Shown here: positions 24,141 through 31,742 of the stretch, one piece after another
Numbering within the stretch: position 1 is the stretch's first letter
Layout of the letters: every line of letters starts with the position of its first letter
Source of the DNA: Haemophilus haemolyticus_L
GTDB lineage: Bacteria; Pseudomonadota; Gammaproteobacteria; Enterobacterales; Pasteurellaceae
Reading direction: 5' to 3'
Assembly: GCF_003490595.1 (NCBI RefSeq)
Contig: NZ_QQGY01000004.1
Location: 115,623 to 179,622 of the forward strand
DNA length: 64,000 nucleotides
Position numbers and translations under genes: made by a program
The notes under the pieces: model-generated
The model's database searches: none
What the model was told of the DNA's origin: nothing
What the model saw: only the letters and a program-made list of their open reading frames with translations

Positions 24141-24193
24141 GTAAAAGCCGCAAAGCGCAGGCGTATAACGCCTTTACCCTTTGCGGCCTTTAC
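24141..24193. other. Long nested hairpin after pIV: candidate packaging signal or terminator
   Basis: A 15-bp stem with one mismatch joins GTAAAAGCCGCAAAG (24141-24155) to CTTTGCGGCCTTTAC (24179-24193). An inner perfect stem AGGCGT-ATA-ACGCCT lies at 24059+100 to 24173 (24159-24173). In Ff phages the packaging signal is an imperfect hairpin just after gene IV, which is exactly this position. Confidence 0.6.
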
Positions 24194-24194
24194 A

Positions 24195-25331
24195 TCAAAT
24201 CATCTTCACTTGTAACAAAATAACTATATCAGTTTTTATATTCGATTTAGATTTTCCAGTTAAGATACCTTTAGGCAAAAATGAAAAACCTGTTTCTCCT
24301 TCCGTCAATTTATTCTCGGCTAATCCTCCTAAAACAATTACATCACCACTTTTAACGGTTACATCCGTCACAATATCTCGTTTTATCAATGTTGGAGATT
24401 GATTTACGCCCGTATCTGTTTTCACAAAATTAGAGAGCTGCTGATTAATTTTTAAATCTATTGCGTTGCTTTTTATTGTTGGTTGAATATCAAAAATAAC
24501 ACCTGAAGAACGATACTCTATAGACTGCACTGGACGCCCATCTTGATAAGTAACATTTGACAATACAGGAACATCTGAACCAACTGAAAAATTACCTTTT
24601 GACCCTGATTTAACTCGTAACGTTGGAGAGCTCACAACTTGAAAACGTTCATCTGTGCGAAACAACTCAATCATAGCATCTAGGTTGCCCGCATTTACTG
24701 TAATAAAATTTTCATAATTTTGTTTATATCCAATGTCAATTCCAAGCTTTCCTGAAAGTAATTTAGCTAACAAATTAATGCCGCTACCTTCCTTAGCAAC
24801 ATCTTGTACTTCAAAAACATAACCAGTCACAGCCACTTCCCGACTTGGTGTATCAACAGATTGCAAAACTGATTTTATTCTTGAAATATCCTCAACCGTT
24901 CCATAATAAACAAGTTTATCTCCACTTGCAGACACCTGCCCTTCACCTTGAAGAAATTGTGCAAGATACTCTGTATCTCTATGAATTGGATTATAAACAA
25001 AACTTTTTTTAATAATTTTTGCAGGTTTTGGCTCAATATGAGCAAGATAAACTACTCCATTCTTCTCATATACTTTTACATTCATATTTTCAAAATAACG
25101 TATAATAAACTGATTAAAATCCTGATTTTCAGTGGTATGAAAACTAATTAATCGTGTATCAGCCGCCAATTTGGGATCAAGCATATAAGGCTTTTCTAGA
25201 ACCTCGTCATAAATCATTCCTACCGCTTTAGGTAATGGCACTGATTCCAATTTAAAATCTACATTTTTTGCTTGTGCATATCCAAAAACAAATAAAGAAA
25301 ACAGATATAAAATGTTACGTTGTAATTTCAT
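24195..25331 (-). CDS. pIV-like outer-membrane secretin
   Basis: The 378-residue protein has a signal peptide (MKLQRNILYLFSLFVFGYAQA), an N-domain region, and the C-terminal secretin core: VSSPTLRVKSGSKGNFSVG, then RDIVTDVTVKSGDVIVLGGL (about 325-345) with the usual V-x-V-x-x-G-D-x-x-x-L-G-G-L ending. It would form the gated outer-membrane channel for virion export. Having its own secretin sets it apart from CTXphi, which borrows EpsD. It overlaps the Zot gene by 4 bp (ATGA). Confidence 0.9.
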   Translation of the reverse strand: MKLQRNILYLFSLFVFGYAQAKNVDFKLESVPLPKAVGMIYDEVLEKPYMLDPKLAADTRLISFHTTENQDFNQFIIRYFENMNVKVYEKNGVVYLAHIEPKPAKIIKKSFVYNPIHRDTEYLAQFLQGEGQVSASGDKLVYYGTVEDISRIKSVLQSVDTPSREVAVTGYVFEVQDVAKEGSGINLLAKLLSGKLGIDIGYKQNYENFITVNAGNLDAMIELFRTDERFQVVSSPTLRVKSGSKGNFSVGSDVPVLSNVTYQDGRPVQSIEYRSSGVIFDIQPTIKSNAIDLKINQQLSNFVKTDTGVNQSPTLIKRDIVTDVTVKSGDVIVLGGLAENKLTEGETGFSFLPKGILTGKSKSNIKTDIVILLQVKMI

Positions 25332-26383
25332 TGTTTAACTCCTGAATAATAATTAACGCGCTGATTATCAATAATTCCTTCTAACATTCGGCCAGTAAAA
25401 TTAAAGCTAGAACGAGGCTCTAAACGCAAATTTCCCTGGTTATCAGCTAAGACCACAAAATTTTTTCCTGACTTTTGCAGCTCACTAGTAATTCGCCATT
25501 GTGTTGATAAAGGCGGTACTATTTGAATCGGCAACTGATTACTAGGTTGCGATACTGAATTTACTTCACTATTTTCTTGTATTGTTTGTTCCGTTTGAGA
25601 GGTATTCGAATCTGATGGATGAAAAAAATTAATCAATTTATATACTGAAAAACCAAAAATAAGCACAGAAAGAATGGCAAAATACTTAATGCTAGATTTG
25701 TTTAATGCATTCTGTCTTTTATCTGTAACTAATTCTCGACCATTCTCGGTTTCATAACTTTTATAAAGAGGAAAAATATCTTTATCATATTTTTCCTGAT
25801 AACTTGCTGTCTTTGATGTTTTCCAACATTTATTACCTGAAAATACATCTACTCTATAACGGCTTTTTAATCCAGCAGCGACAAGTTTTGTCATCTTAAA
25901 CGTGGTTTCAATACGCTCTACCAGTTCTTTTTGTAAATTTTGTAAATTGGTTAAGTCTTGATTAAGAATGACAAAATCACAAGAAATACCCTTATCATCA
26001 GTAAAATGACGGTGTTCAGATAAAAAGGAAAAGTGATTATCGCTAATCTTTTCTTTTTTAGGGAAAAAGCGCCAAGCCTCATCAATGATAATTAAATCAC
26101 CTGGTTTACAGAACGTTTCAATATTGTTATCTATCGCATTTTTATAAGGATAAAAATTCTCACTTAAGCAAGCATCATTATCTACTACAACTAATTCCCC
26201 TAAATTTTCAGGAGATAACTTTTTATTTTTTGATAAACAAAATTCTTCTATTAATTTCTTATTTAAACCATAAATATTTGATACAACTCTACGACTTGAT
26301 GAAATTGACGGAATAATCACAGATTTCACCACTTCATAAGATTTACCATGCCCAGGTAATCCAACATAAGCAGAAATAGCCAT
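25328..26383 (-). CDS. zot: pI/Zot-like assembly ATPase
   Basis: The 351-residue protein has Walker A GLPGHGKS at residues 8-15, Walker-B-like DLIIIDEAWRFFP near 95-107, and one membrane span IKYFAILSVLIFGFSVYKLI near 233-252 that puts the C-terminal part in the periplasm. This is the Zot/gpI layout. It drives inner-membrane virion assembly and contacts pIV. It is coupled to the pIV gene (4-bp overlap) and 9 bp from pVI. Confidence 0.92.
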   Translation of the reverse strand: MAISAYVGLPGHGKSYEVVKSVIIPSISSSRRVVSNIYGLNKKLIEEFCLSKNKKLSPENLGELVVVDNDACLSENFYPYKNAIDNNIETFCKPGDLIIIDEAWRFFPKKEKISDNHFSFLSEHRHFTDDKGISCDFVILNQDLTNLQNLQKELVERIETTFKMTKLVAAGLKSRYRVDVFSGNKCWKTSKTASYQEKYDKDIFPLYKSYETENGRELVTDKRQNALNKSSIKYFAILSVLIFGFSVYKLINFFHPSDSNTSQTEQTIQENSEVNSVSQPSNQLPIQIVPPLSTQWRITSELQKSGKNFVVLADNQGNLRLEPRSSFNFTGRMLEGIIDNQRVNYYSGVKQ

Positions 26384-26392
26384 ATAATCCCC

Positions 26393-26686
26393 TTAACCAA
26401 TAATTGGCAATCTGCGTATGATGAAACGAGAAAGTAAAGCCGAAATAAACAGGCTTATTCCAGTTGGAACTTTAAGAATGTATAAAAAATAAAGAATAGA
26501 ATTAGGCAATGCATTGAATAATTCTTTAATATTTGGAATATTTTTAGGCAAAAAGAGTTCTATAATTACAGGAACAAATTCTGTTGTAACATAGAATAAA
26601 GCAAAAAATATAAAGAATTTTACAATCACTCCCCTAACCAAAAATTTCATTAATGAAGATAAAGCAGCAAATATAACCCCATACAT
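26393..26686 (-). CDS. pVI-like minor coat protein
   Basis: GGAGA lies 7 bases before ATG 26686, giving 97 residues; the frame continues upstream to a TTG at 26692. Three hydrophobic stretches (MYGVIFAALSS..., VIVKFFIFFALFYVT, SILYFLYILKVPTGISLFISAL) and a basic C-terminus (RFIIRRLPIIG) match the DUF2523/pVI type, found between pIII and pI. It caps the virion end with pIII. Confidence 0.8.
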   Translation of the reverse strand: MYGVIFAALSSLMKFLVRGVIVKFFIFFALFYVTTEFVPVIIELFLPKNIPNIKELFNALPNSILYFLYILKVPTGISLFISALLSRFIIRRLPIIG

Positions 26687-26698
26687 AAACAATTCTCC

Positions 26699-28067
26699 TT
26701 AGGCACTCAATAAAACTCTTAAAGCAACAATTCCCCAAATCAACAACATTAAGGAAGAGATAATATTTTTATTTTTTTCTATGTAGTCACAATGCCCATC
26801 TAAAGTGACATTAGATTCAATATATGGAATATATCCACTCCAAACAGGACATTGAATCTCTCTTTCCTGAATTTCAAAATTTTTTAAACTTGGGAAAAAA
26901 TCATTGAAAGGTGAAAGTATCTGATAAGCTGTAGGAGGGTTTATATCTGGCATATCTACCGACGGAGAAGATAAATCAATATTGTTTAATGTAGCGCTAG
27001 ATTCTGTCTGTAACTTATTTCCCGATAAGGAATTGCTTGTTCTGCCAACATTATCAAACATATCTTCCGAGTATCTAAAACCGTTTAAATCCTTAACTTT
27101 CAGAGAAGGATCAGAAAAAGAACTTCTTACATCGTTAGGATTTATATTCGAAATTACTTTTCTTTCTTCATCTGTAAACTCATCGCTATTTAATGAAACT
27201 GCATTTTTTGCAAAATTAGCAATCTTAGTATCATCTTGTAAAACAACTTGGTCTTCTGAAACAACTTGTTCAGACCAAATAACTTGAGGTTTAGAGGATG
27301 ACGATTGTTGTACCTTTTTTTAGTATCCTAACTGTAAAAAATGATCTTTGTGCAACGCAGTTAGATGAATTTCTAAAACATTCTTTATAGCTATAATTAA
27401 TTAATAATCCATCAGCATAAATTGGCGATTTATCTTTGGAAACAACTTTAAACTCACTAACATTTCCCTTCTTAGATTTTTCATCAAAAACCTTATTAAT
27501 CGCACAATTAAGAGTTTCATCATAAGAAGATGATTGACAAGCACCATAAGCATCTTCATAAGTAAAAACCTGATTATCTTGAATATTTACAAATACTGGA
27601 TTAAATAAAGATGGCTCTTCTTCTAAATAAACTTTTTGTAGTTCTCCTGTTTTAGAATTTTTAGCCATAACATAAAAACCTAAAGAATCTTTAGATGACG
27701 ATGTAAATTTCTGAAAAGCTGTATCAATTAACTGATCTGTAAAATATCCCAAACCAAAAGTCACAGCTAAACCAGTGATTGGATGCTTTGAATATAAAAG
27801 ACCTGATGCCCTGGTAGCTTTTTGGGCGATACTACGTAAAACATTTGCTCTACGGATTTCTTGAATTGTTGATACATTTGAAGGTGTCGTAGTTGCCGGT
27901 AATTTATAGGTTCTGTTATAAGCCTTCTCTAATAAATCTTTAACTATTATTTTAGTTTTATTTTCGTTAGAAAATGTCTCATCTACAGAAAAAGCAGAGC
28001 AACAAAAGAAGGAAAAAAACAGAATAATTATAAGTTGTTCAAGCCAAGAACGACGACTAACCCACAA
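26699..28067 (-). pseudogene. pIII-like adsorption protein, split by a frameshift in an A7 tract
   Basis: The 5' frame (28067-27291, TTG start after GGAA) encodes a signal peptide ending near CCSAFS and stops after RILKKGTTIVIL. The frame starting at 27319 (KKVQQSSSSKPQVIW) has no start codon, is open for about 207 codons, and ends in a membrane anchor SSLMLLIWGIVALRVLLSA. They meet at a run of seven A (minus strand, 27321-27315). With six A the two join as RILKKVQQSSSS into one protein of about 460 residues: signal peptide, linker, C-terminal anchor, the pIII plan. It may be a mutation, phase switch, programmed +1 shift or sequencing error. Confidence 0.75.
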
Positions 28068-28099
28068 ATGATTCCAAGAAAAAATACATTAAATCCCAT
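28028..28099 (-). CDS. Tiny membrane protein (pVII/pIX-like), 23 residues
   Basis: GAGGTG lies 8 bases before ATG 28099. The product MGFNVFFLGIICGLVVVLGL then NNL is a single membrane span. It sits between the major coat gene and pIII and overlaps the pIII start, so translation could be coupled. Size and place fit the small end proteins pVII/pIX of filamentous phages, but such short sequences cannot be proven by eye. Confidence 0.5.
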   Translation of the reverse strand: MGFNVFFLGIICGLVVVLGLNNL

Positions 28100-28145
28100 A
28101 ACATACGCACCTCAAATATATAAGGGGATGTTAATCCCCTTATTA

Positions 28146-28376
28146 TTATTTGCCAAAAAGACCCAAAACAAATCTAATACCAATTTTGGCAATTCGAGGG
28201 CCAATAAGAACACCACCGGCAGCAAGAATACCTGCAATTACAGTAGAAAAATCCACTTGTCCAAGCATACTATTTACATCAATTTGTACCTTTTGAGCTG
28301 CTTCACCTTGAGCAAAAGCACTTAATGAAGAACCCAAAACAACTGCTGAAACAAGATATTTTTTAAGGTTTGACAT
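28146..28376 (-). CDS. Major coat protein (pVIII-like)
   Basis: The 76-residue precursor has a signal peptide MSNLKKYLVSAVVLGSSLSA ending AFA. The mature coat starts QGEAAQKVQ with an acidic N-terminal part. It has a central membrane span (FSTVIAGILAAGGVLIGP) and a basic end (KIGIRFVLGLFGK) that would contact DNA. This is the standard pVIII design. AAGGAG precedes the start. Confidence 0.9.
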   Translation of the reverse strand: MSNLKKYLVSAVVLGSSLSAFAQGEAAQKVQIDVNSMLGQVDFSTVIAGILAAGGVLIGPRIAKIGIRFVLGLFGK

Positions 28377-28410
28377 AAAAAACTCCTTATATTGAGTTAA
28401 AATTACGCGC

Positions 28411-28668
28411 TTATTTAAAAATAGCTAAAACTGCCCCAACAGATTTAGCTATCAAATAAAAAATAAGCACTAGACCAAATGAAAATCCAAAGCTATCAAC
28501 ATGATGAATAAAATCTTTTGTTGAAAAACTTTGATTTCCATTGCTTGAAAATGCCACAGATTGAAGTTTCATAGCCTCGTTCTGTGGTATTTTCAAAATT
28601 ACATTATTACAACCTAAGCCTATTTGAGACTGGCATAATTGTGTTGTAATCTCTATTTCATTGCCCAT
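28411..28668 (-). CDS. Phage minor structural/membrane protein
   Basis: The 85-residue product has a polar N-terminal half with a Cys pair (TQLCQSQIGLGCNN) and a C-terminal membrane span (FSFGLVLIFYLIAKSVGAVLAIF) ending in Lys. It lies between the ssDNA-binding protein and the major coat gene, where inoviruses keep small coat or pVII/pIX-type genes. No specific family is recognised. Confidence 0.65.
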   Translation of the reverse strand: MGNEIEITTQLCQSQIGLGCNNVILKIPQNEAMKLQSVAFSSNGNQSFSTKDFIHHVDSFGFSFGLVLIFYLIAKSVGAVLAIFK

Positions 28669-28688
28669 AAATGAGAAACCAAAATAGT

Positions 28689-29018
28689 TTATTGTTTCAA
28701 TTCTTCAATAATTGAACTTTCATCAAAATTATATGTAATCCCCTTACGGCCATTTTCCATAGCCCATTCACGCGGATAAACTAGAATCATGACTAACTTA
28801 TCTTTTAAACGGTTAATCGTATTTCTTAACGCATCATTCATAGAACGATCATCAATCTTAACTTCTTGAATTGATGTGTTATAACCGCCATAACCATCAG
28901 GCTCTTGAAGTTGAATCCCCATATTATGGCGCTCTTTTACTTCTCCAGTTTCCCGATTCGTAAAAGATAAGGATTTATAACCTTTTAAAGTGCCTACAAT
29001 ATAAAAACCAGTACGCAT
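28689..29018 (-). CDS. Phage single-stranded DNA-binding protein (pV-like)
   Basis: The 109-residue protein begins MRTGFYIVGTLKGYKSLSF and shows a small OB-like beta pattern with basic and aromatic residues. The place directly after Rep is that of gene V, whose product coats the plus strand before packaging. TAGGAG precedes ATG 29018. Assignment rests on size, composition and position. Confidence 0.7.
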   Translation of the reverse strand: MRTGFYIVGTLKGYKSLSFTNRETGEVKERHNMGIQLQEPDGYGGYNTSIQEVKIDDRSMNDALRNTINRLKDKLVMILVYPREWAMENGRKGITYNFDESSIIEELKQ

Positions 29019-29064
29019 AATTTTCTCCTAATTGATTTTTATTAATCTACTAACCAAACAAAAT

Positions 29065-30219
29065 CTAAACAGCAAAACGCAAATTCGGCGCATTACTTGG
29101 GAACTGATAAAAATCGGGTGCTTTAAATGGGCGAACAATAATGTTTTCACAAGATATAACTCTAACGGCCTGGAATTTCTCAATGTCACATGGAGTTGCA
29201 ATATCAATTCCAATTTTTCTAAGATTTGCTCGATGCCGCTTAAATGTTGCGGAAGACAAATTACTCAAATCTTCACCAGAAGACCAACGCATAGCATAAA
29301 AAGCTGAAGTGTTAGCTTTTCTTAAAGAATCAACAACACCATTCGATACTAATTGCTCTGCTATGGTCTCTAATTTAATTTCGCTAACATTTAATTTTTT
29401 ATACATATCAATAAATCCTTGATGTATGTTTTCTAGCCTGGAAAAATCACTAATACCCCAATAACATAAATTTTCACGTTGCAAATATCTTGATTTTAAT
29501 TTTTGCTCAAAACGGACTACGCCATTTTCCCTGCAATAGTCATAAACATTTCTGTAATATCTAAACTCTTTTGATTCTTCACCAAATTTACGCTTAATCT
29601 TGTCATAAGAATGAACTCGCATTTCTTCATGTTTTATATAACAACTTGGATAAATTAAATTGGCATTTCCTTTTTCACTAAGCCAATCAGTTGTGCAACC
29701 ATTTGTATGAAGTCTGCCAATAGAATTTCTATAACGCATCTGTGATAAGGCTTTTAGAAAAGTACGCTCATTCCCCTTACCAACCGCTTTATTTGTAGTA
29801 ATATCAAGACGTTTAATAATTGCTCCATTAGAGAATTTAGAAACTTTAGAGCCATCTTCACTTTGACGATAAAAAATTTCAGTACAACGAGTAAAGATTG
29901 GTAATTTAAGAGAAGAAAGAATTGAATTGAAACAGGAAACGCAACTATCTACAGTATCAAACCCAAAAACATTTTCTACTCGTCCCCATCTACTTGGATT
30001 GCCAGCCATGCGAATAACTGAACCTGAAATTTTTAAACTTACTTCATCGCAATAACTGCCTTTATGATGATATGTTCCCGTCTTAATACCACTTTGCATT
30101 TCACCAGTGTCTAAATGAATTCCCACTAAACCAAAGTCAAAAATAGAAAGTAAGACTTCATCAGGAATATCAATTCCAAAGTCTTGTTCTATTTCTAACC
30201 AGTCAATAAAGTAATCCAT
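29065..30219 (-). CDS. Phage replication initiation protein (gene II/X type)
   Basis: The 384-residue protein begins MDYFIDWLEIEQDFG and contains ITTN-type and SYDKIKRKF (Tyr-x-x-Lys) segments, with RFEQKLKSRYL in the middle, as in gene II/X replication proteins and RstA relatives. It would nick the double-stranded form to start rolling-circle synthesis. It is divergent from the small regulator gene at 30353, with an operator-like palindrome between them. Confidence 0.85.
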   Translation of the reverse strand: MDYFIDWLEIEQDFGIDIPDEVLLSIFDFGLVGIHLDTGEMQSGIKTGTYHHKGSYCDEVSLKISGSVIRMAGNPSRWGRVENVFGFDTVDSCVSCFNSILSSLKLPIFTRCTEIFYRQSEDGSKVSKFSNGAIIKRLDITTNKAVGKGNERTFLKALSQMRYRNSIGRLHTNGCTTDWLSEKGNANLIYPSCYIKHEEMRVHSYDKIKRKFGEESKEFRYYRNVYDYCRENGVVRFEQKLKSRYLQRENLCYWGISDFSRLENIHQGFIDMYKKLNVSEIKLETIAEQLVSNGVVDSLRKANTSAFYAMRWSSGEDLSNLSSATFKRHRANLRKIGIDIATPCDIEKFQAVRVISCENIIVRPFKAPDFYQFPSNAPNLRFAV

Positions 30220-30276
30220 TGAAATAACTATTGAACTCCAAAACTCAATAATTTATTTTTATCACAAATAACTTTT

Positions 30277-30297
30277 GAGTTCAAGAGTTACTTGAAC
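30277..30297. promoter_or_regulatory. Operator-like palindrome between rep and the divergent regulator gene
   Basis: AGTTCAAG-AGTTA-CTTGAACT is a perfect 8-5-8 inverted repeat, nested in TTTTGAGTT (30272-30280) and AACTCAAAA (30301-30309). The word AACTC/GAGTT recurs several times between 30235 and 30325. Confidence 0.65.
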
Positions 30298-30352
30298 TTT
30301 AACTCAAAAATTGATAAACTCAAGAAAAATAACGAAGTCAAAAATTCGAAAT

Positions 30353-30577
30353 ATGAGATCTACATACAATATAAAAGCTGAAAAAAAGCTAAAATTAGAA
30401 CGAGCTGCGATAGACTTAAGCGTCAAGCTAGGAAAACAAATCAAATGGACTGAGATAATGGAAACATTAATAGATGAATTTTATAAAGACGCTTGTGATG
30501 TTCTTCTAATCAGGTATGAACAAGAAGCACAAGTAGAGGCTGAAATGAATTCTTTAGAAAGAGATCCAACACGATAA
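30353..30577 (+). CDS. Small putative phage regulator (repressor candidate)
   Basis: From ATG 30353 the product has 74 residues, MRSTYNIKAEKKLKLERAAI... with helical, charged character. The segment AAIDLSVKLGKQIKWTEIMETLIDEFYKD resembles a ribbon-helix-helix style regulator. It is the only gene divergent from rep, the position of RstR/phage repressors, and an operator-like palindrome lies in between. A TTG start at 30311 is the alternative. DNA binding is inferred. Confidence 0.5.
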   Translation: MRSTYNIKAEKKLKLERAAIDLSVKLGKQIKWTEIMETLIDEFYKDACDVLLIRYEQEAQVEAEMNSLERDPTR

Positions 30578-30579
30578 AA

Positions 30580-30595
30580 GTATCAAATTTGATAC
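30580..30595. repeat. 16-bp perfect palindrome after the regulator gene
   Basis: GTATCAAATTTGATAC, directly after the stop of the 30353 gene and before its terminator; a possible second operator. Confidence 0.45.
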
Positions 30596-30597
30596 CA

Positions 30598-30631
30598 AAG
30601 TTCGGGTGTTACAGAACTCCCGAACTTTTTT
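30598..30631 (+). terminator. Terminator of the regulator gene
   Basis: AAGTTCGGG and CCCGAACTT form a 9-bp stem followed by a T-run. Confidence 0.85.
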
Positions 30632-30668
30632 GAACAAAAAACAACCATTGGAATATAAGGAAATTCAT

Positions 30669-31043
30669 ATGGATATTCTACAAAATACCAACAACATACT
30701 AAGCTTTATACTACAATTAATTTCTAGCAAATTTCTATTTTGGATATTACTCATAGGTTCAGTCTGTGTCTTGTTAAAATCATATGATAAAAATTGGAAA
30801 AGATTATCCAGGCTGACTGCTACCATTAGCTTTTATATAGGAGTGATAGTTCCTATTTTAAATTGGAAATCTGGAGCTTATAAATGTATTGCACAAGGAG
30901 AAAAGACAACCCGTGGCGGATTGGATTTTTGTCGTGAAGGAATGTATGCATGGTATGGAGAAAACTTATGGCAATGGATTTTTGGAATAGCGATATTTCT
31001 TATTTTTATAGGATATTTTTATATAAATAGAGATAAATATTAG
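30669..31043 (+). CDS. Phage accessory membrane protein, three spans
   Basis: AAGGAA before ATG 30669 sets the start, giving 124 residues. Hydrophobic segments are FLFWILLIGSVCVLL, ISFYIGVIVPIL and WIFGIAIFLIFIGYFYI. The remaining short loops include Cys residues. Not recognised. Being expressed apart from the morphogenesis operon and next to the regulator, it could act in lysogens, for example in superinfection exclusion; this is speculation. Confidence 0.55.
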   Translation: MDILQNTNNILSFILQLISSKFLFWILLIGSVCVLLKSYDKNWKRLSRLTATISFYIGVIVPILNWKSGAYKCIAQGEKTTRGGLDFCREGMYAWYGENLWQWIFGIAIFLIFIGYFYINRDKY

Positions 31044-31325
31044 CTATCTGAAAAATTTCTTCCCTGATTGATATCTATATTGTTTTATAAATTCTTCTAA
31101 ATCAACAGGAACTGATGAATTTGTCAGTTCCTTTAAAAACTCCCCCAAGTGTTCCATCTTCTCAAATCTGGCTTGAGTCTGTTTTGCAGTTTCCAATCTG
31201 TCAAAAACAAAACGAATTTCAACCGTGTCATAGCTAAATCTTATATTATGCTCGGTTTGTTTGAGAAGTTTTACTGCCTCATAAAAATGTCTTGGCGTGA
31301 TATGCTGAATGGTAATATTTGACAT
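31044..31325 (-). CDS. Phage protein of unknown function next to attP
   Basis: The 93-residue product is MSNITIQHITPRHFYEAVKL... with charged helices (LETAKQTQARFEKMEHLGEFL) and a basic end (QSGKKFFR). It is cytoplasmic. Its stop directly abuts that of the 30669 gene. Its start is 18 bp from the first dif-like arm, so its promoter must lie in the attP hairpin region. No family recognised. Confidence 0.55.
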   Translation of the reverse strand: MSNITIQHITPRHFYEAVKLLKQTEHNIRFSYDTVEIRFVFDRLETAKQTQARFEKMEHLGEFLKELTNSSVPVDLEEFIKQYRYQSGKKFFR

Positions 31326-31342
31326 AAATTCAATAACTTAAA

Positions 31343-31442
31343 ATTTCGCATAATGGCGGATTATGTGTAAATTTTTGTGCGGTGCTGCGCCATTATACCG
31401 CACTGCAAATTGTAACATAATCCGAAAAACATTATGCGAAAT
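31343..31442. other. attP-derived region: two inverted dif-like sites around a hairpin
   Basis: Site A (plus strand): XerC arm ATTTCGCATAA (31343-31353), spacer TGGCGGA, imperfect XerD arm TTATGTGTAAA (31361-31371). Site B is in inverse orientation: XerD arm TTGTAACATAA (31410-31420), an 11-base spacer, XerC arm TTATGCGAAAT (31432-31442). Between them GTGCGGT and ACCGCAC form a hairpin. This matches the CTXphi attP plan, where folded plus-strand DNA makes one working XerC exchange site. Confidence 0.8.
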
Positions 31443-31577
31443 TAGTTATCAGGTTATCGAAAACTACGAATTAAATAAATCACACAGTTATGCACAAGTC
31501 ACGGATACTAGAAAAACAAGACAAAATAAGGCTGAGTAACACGTTGTAACGTGTTATTTTATAGAGTTATTGAATGG
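31430..31577 (+). repeat. Direct repeat of the dif flank, right copy
   Basis: Partner of 23301-23448. This copy also contains an intact AACACGTT-GT-AACGTGTT hairpin (about 31540-31557) that is broken in the left copy. The remaining bases to 31690 hold one arm of the 26-bp inverted repeat and no gene. Confidence 0.85.
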
Positions 31578-31627
31578 ATGAATTTAAATGTAAAGACAAT
31601 GTAAAGGTAAAATAAACTAAATCTATG

Positions 31628-31653
31628 TGATTACGCTACGTAAAATCTGAATA
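31628..31653 (-). repeat. Right arm of the 26-bp inverted repeat flanking dif/prophage
   Basis: Complement of 23161-23186 with two mismatches. It contains an inner TTACG-CTA-CGTAA dyad. Confidence 0.7.
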
Positions 31654-31689
31654 ATTTTGGGGATAATTCTTCCCAGAAAAAAACTCAAA

Positions 31690-31719
31690 AAAAGCACGTT
31701 TTTCTTAAAACGTGCTTTT
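31690..31719 (-). terminator. Terminator of sbcB
   Basis: AAAAGCACGTTTT and AAAACGTGCTTTT, perfect 13-bp stem with a four-base loop. Confidence 0.85.
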
Positions 31720-31742
31720 GACAAAATGTGACAACGTATCGA

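Larger units (their letters stand above)
23304..31431 (-). mobile_element. Filamentous prophage (inovirus) integrated at dif, about 8.1 kb
   Basis: The minus-strand module order is Rep (gene II/X), ssDNA-binding protein, a TM protein, major coat, tiny TM protein, pIII-like, pVI, pI/Zot, pIV secretin, which is the classic inovirus order. No integrase is present. A canonical dif is at the left end and CTXphi-like inverted dif arms at the right end, so integration by host XerC/XerD is expected. Genes are A+T-rich and free of uptake sequences, unlike the flanks. All morphogenesis genes look intact except pIII. Confidence 0.9.

Noticed and set aside
31328..31372. Promoter of the 93-residue phage gene inside the dif-like arm
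   Set aside because: No convincing -35/-10 pair could be fixed by eye, so it is not listed as a feature.
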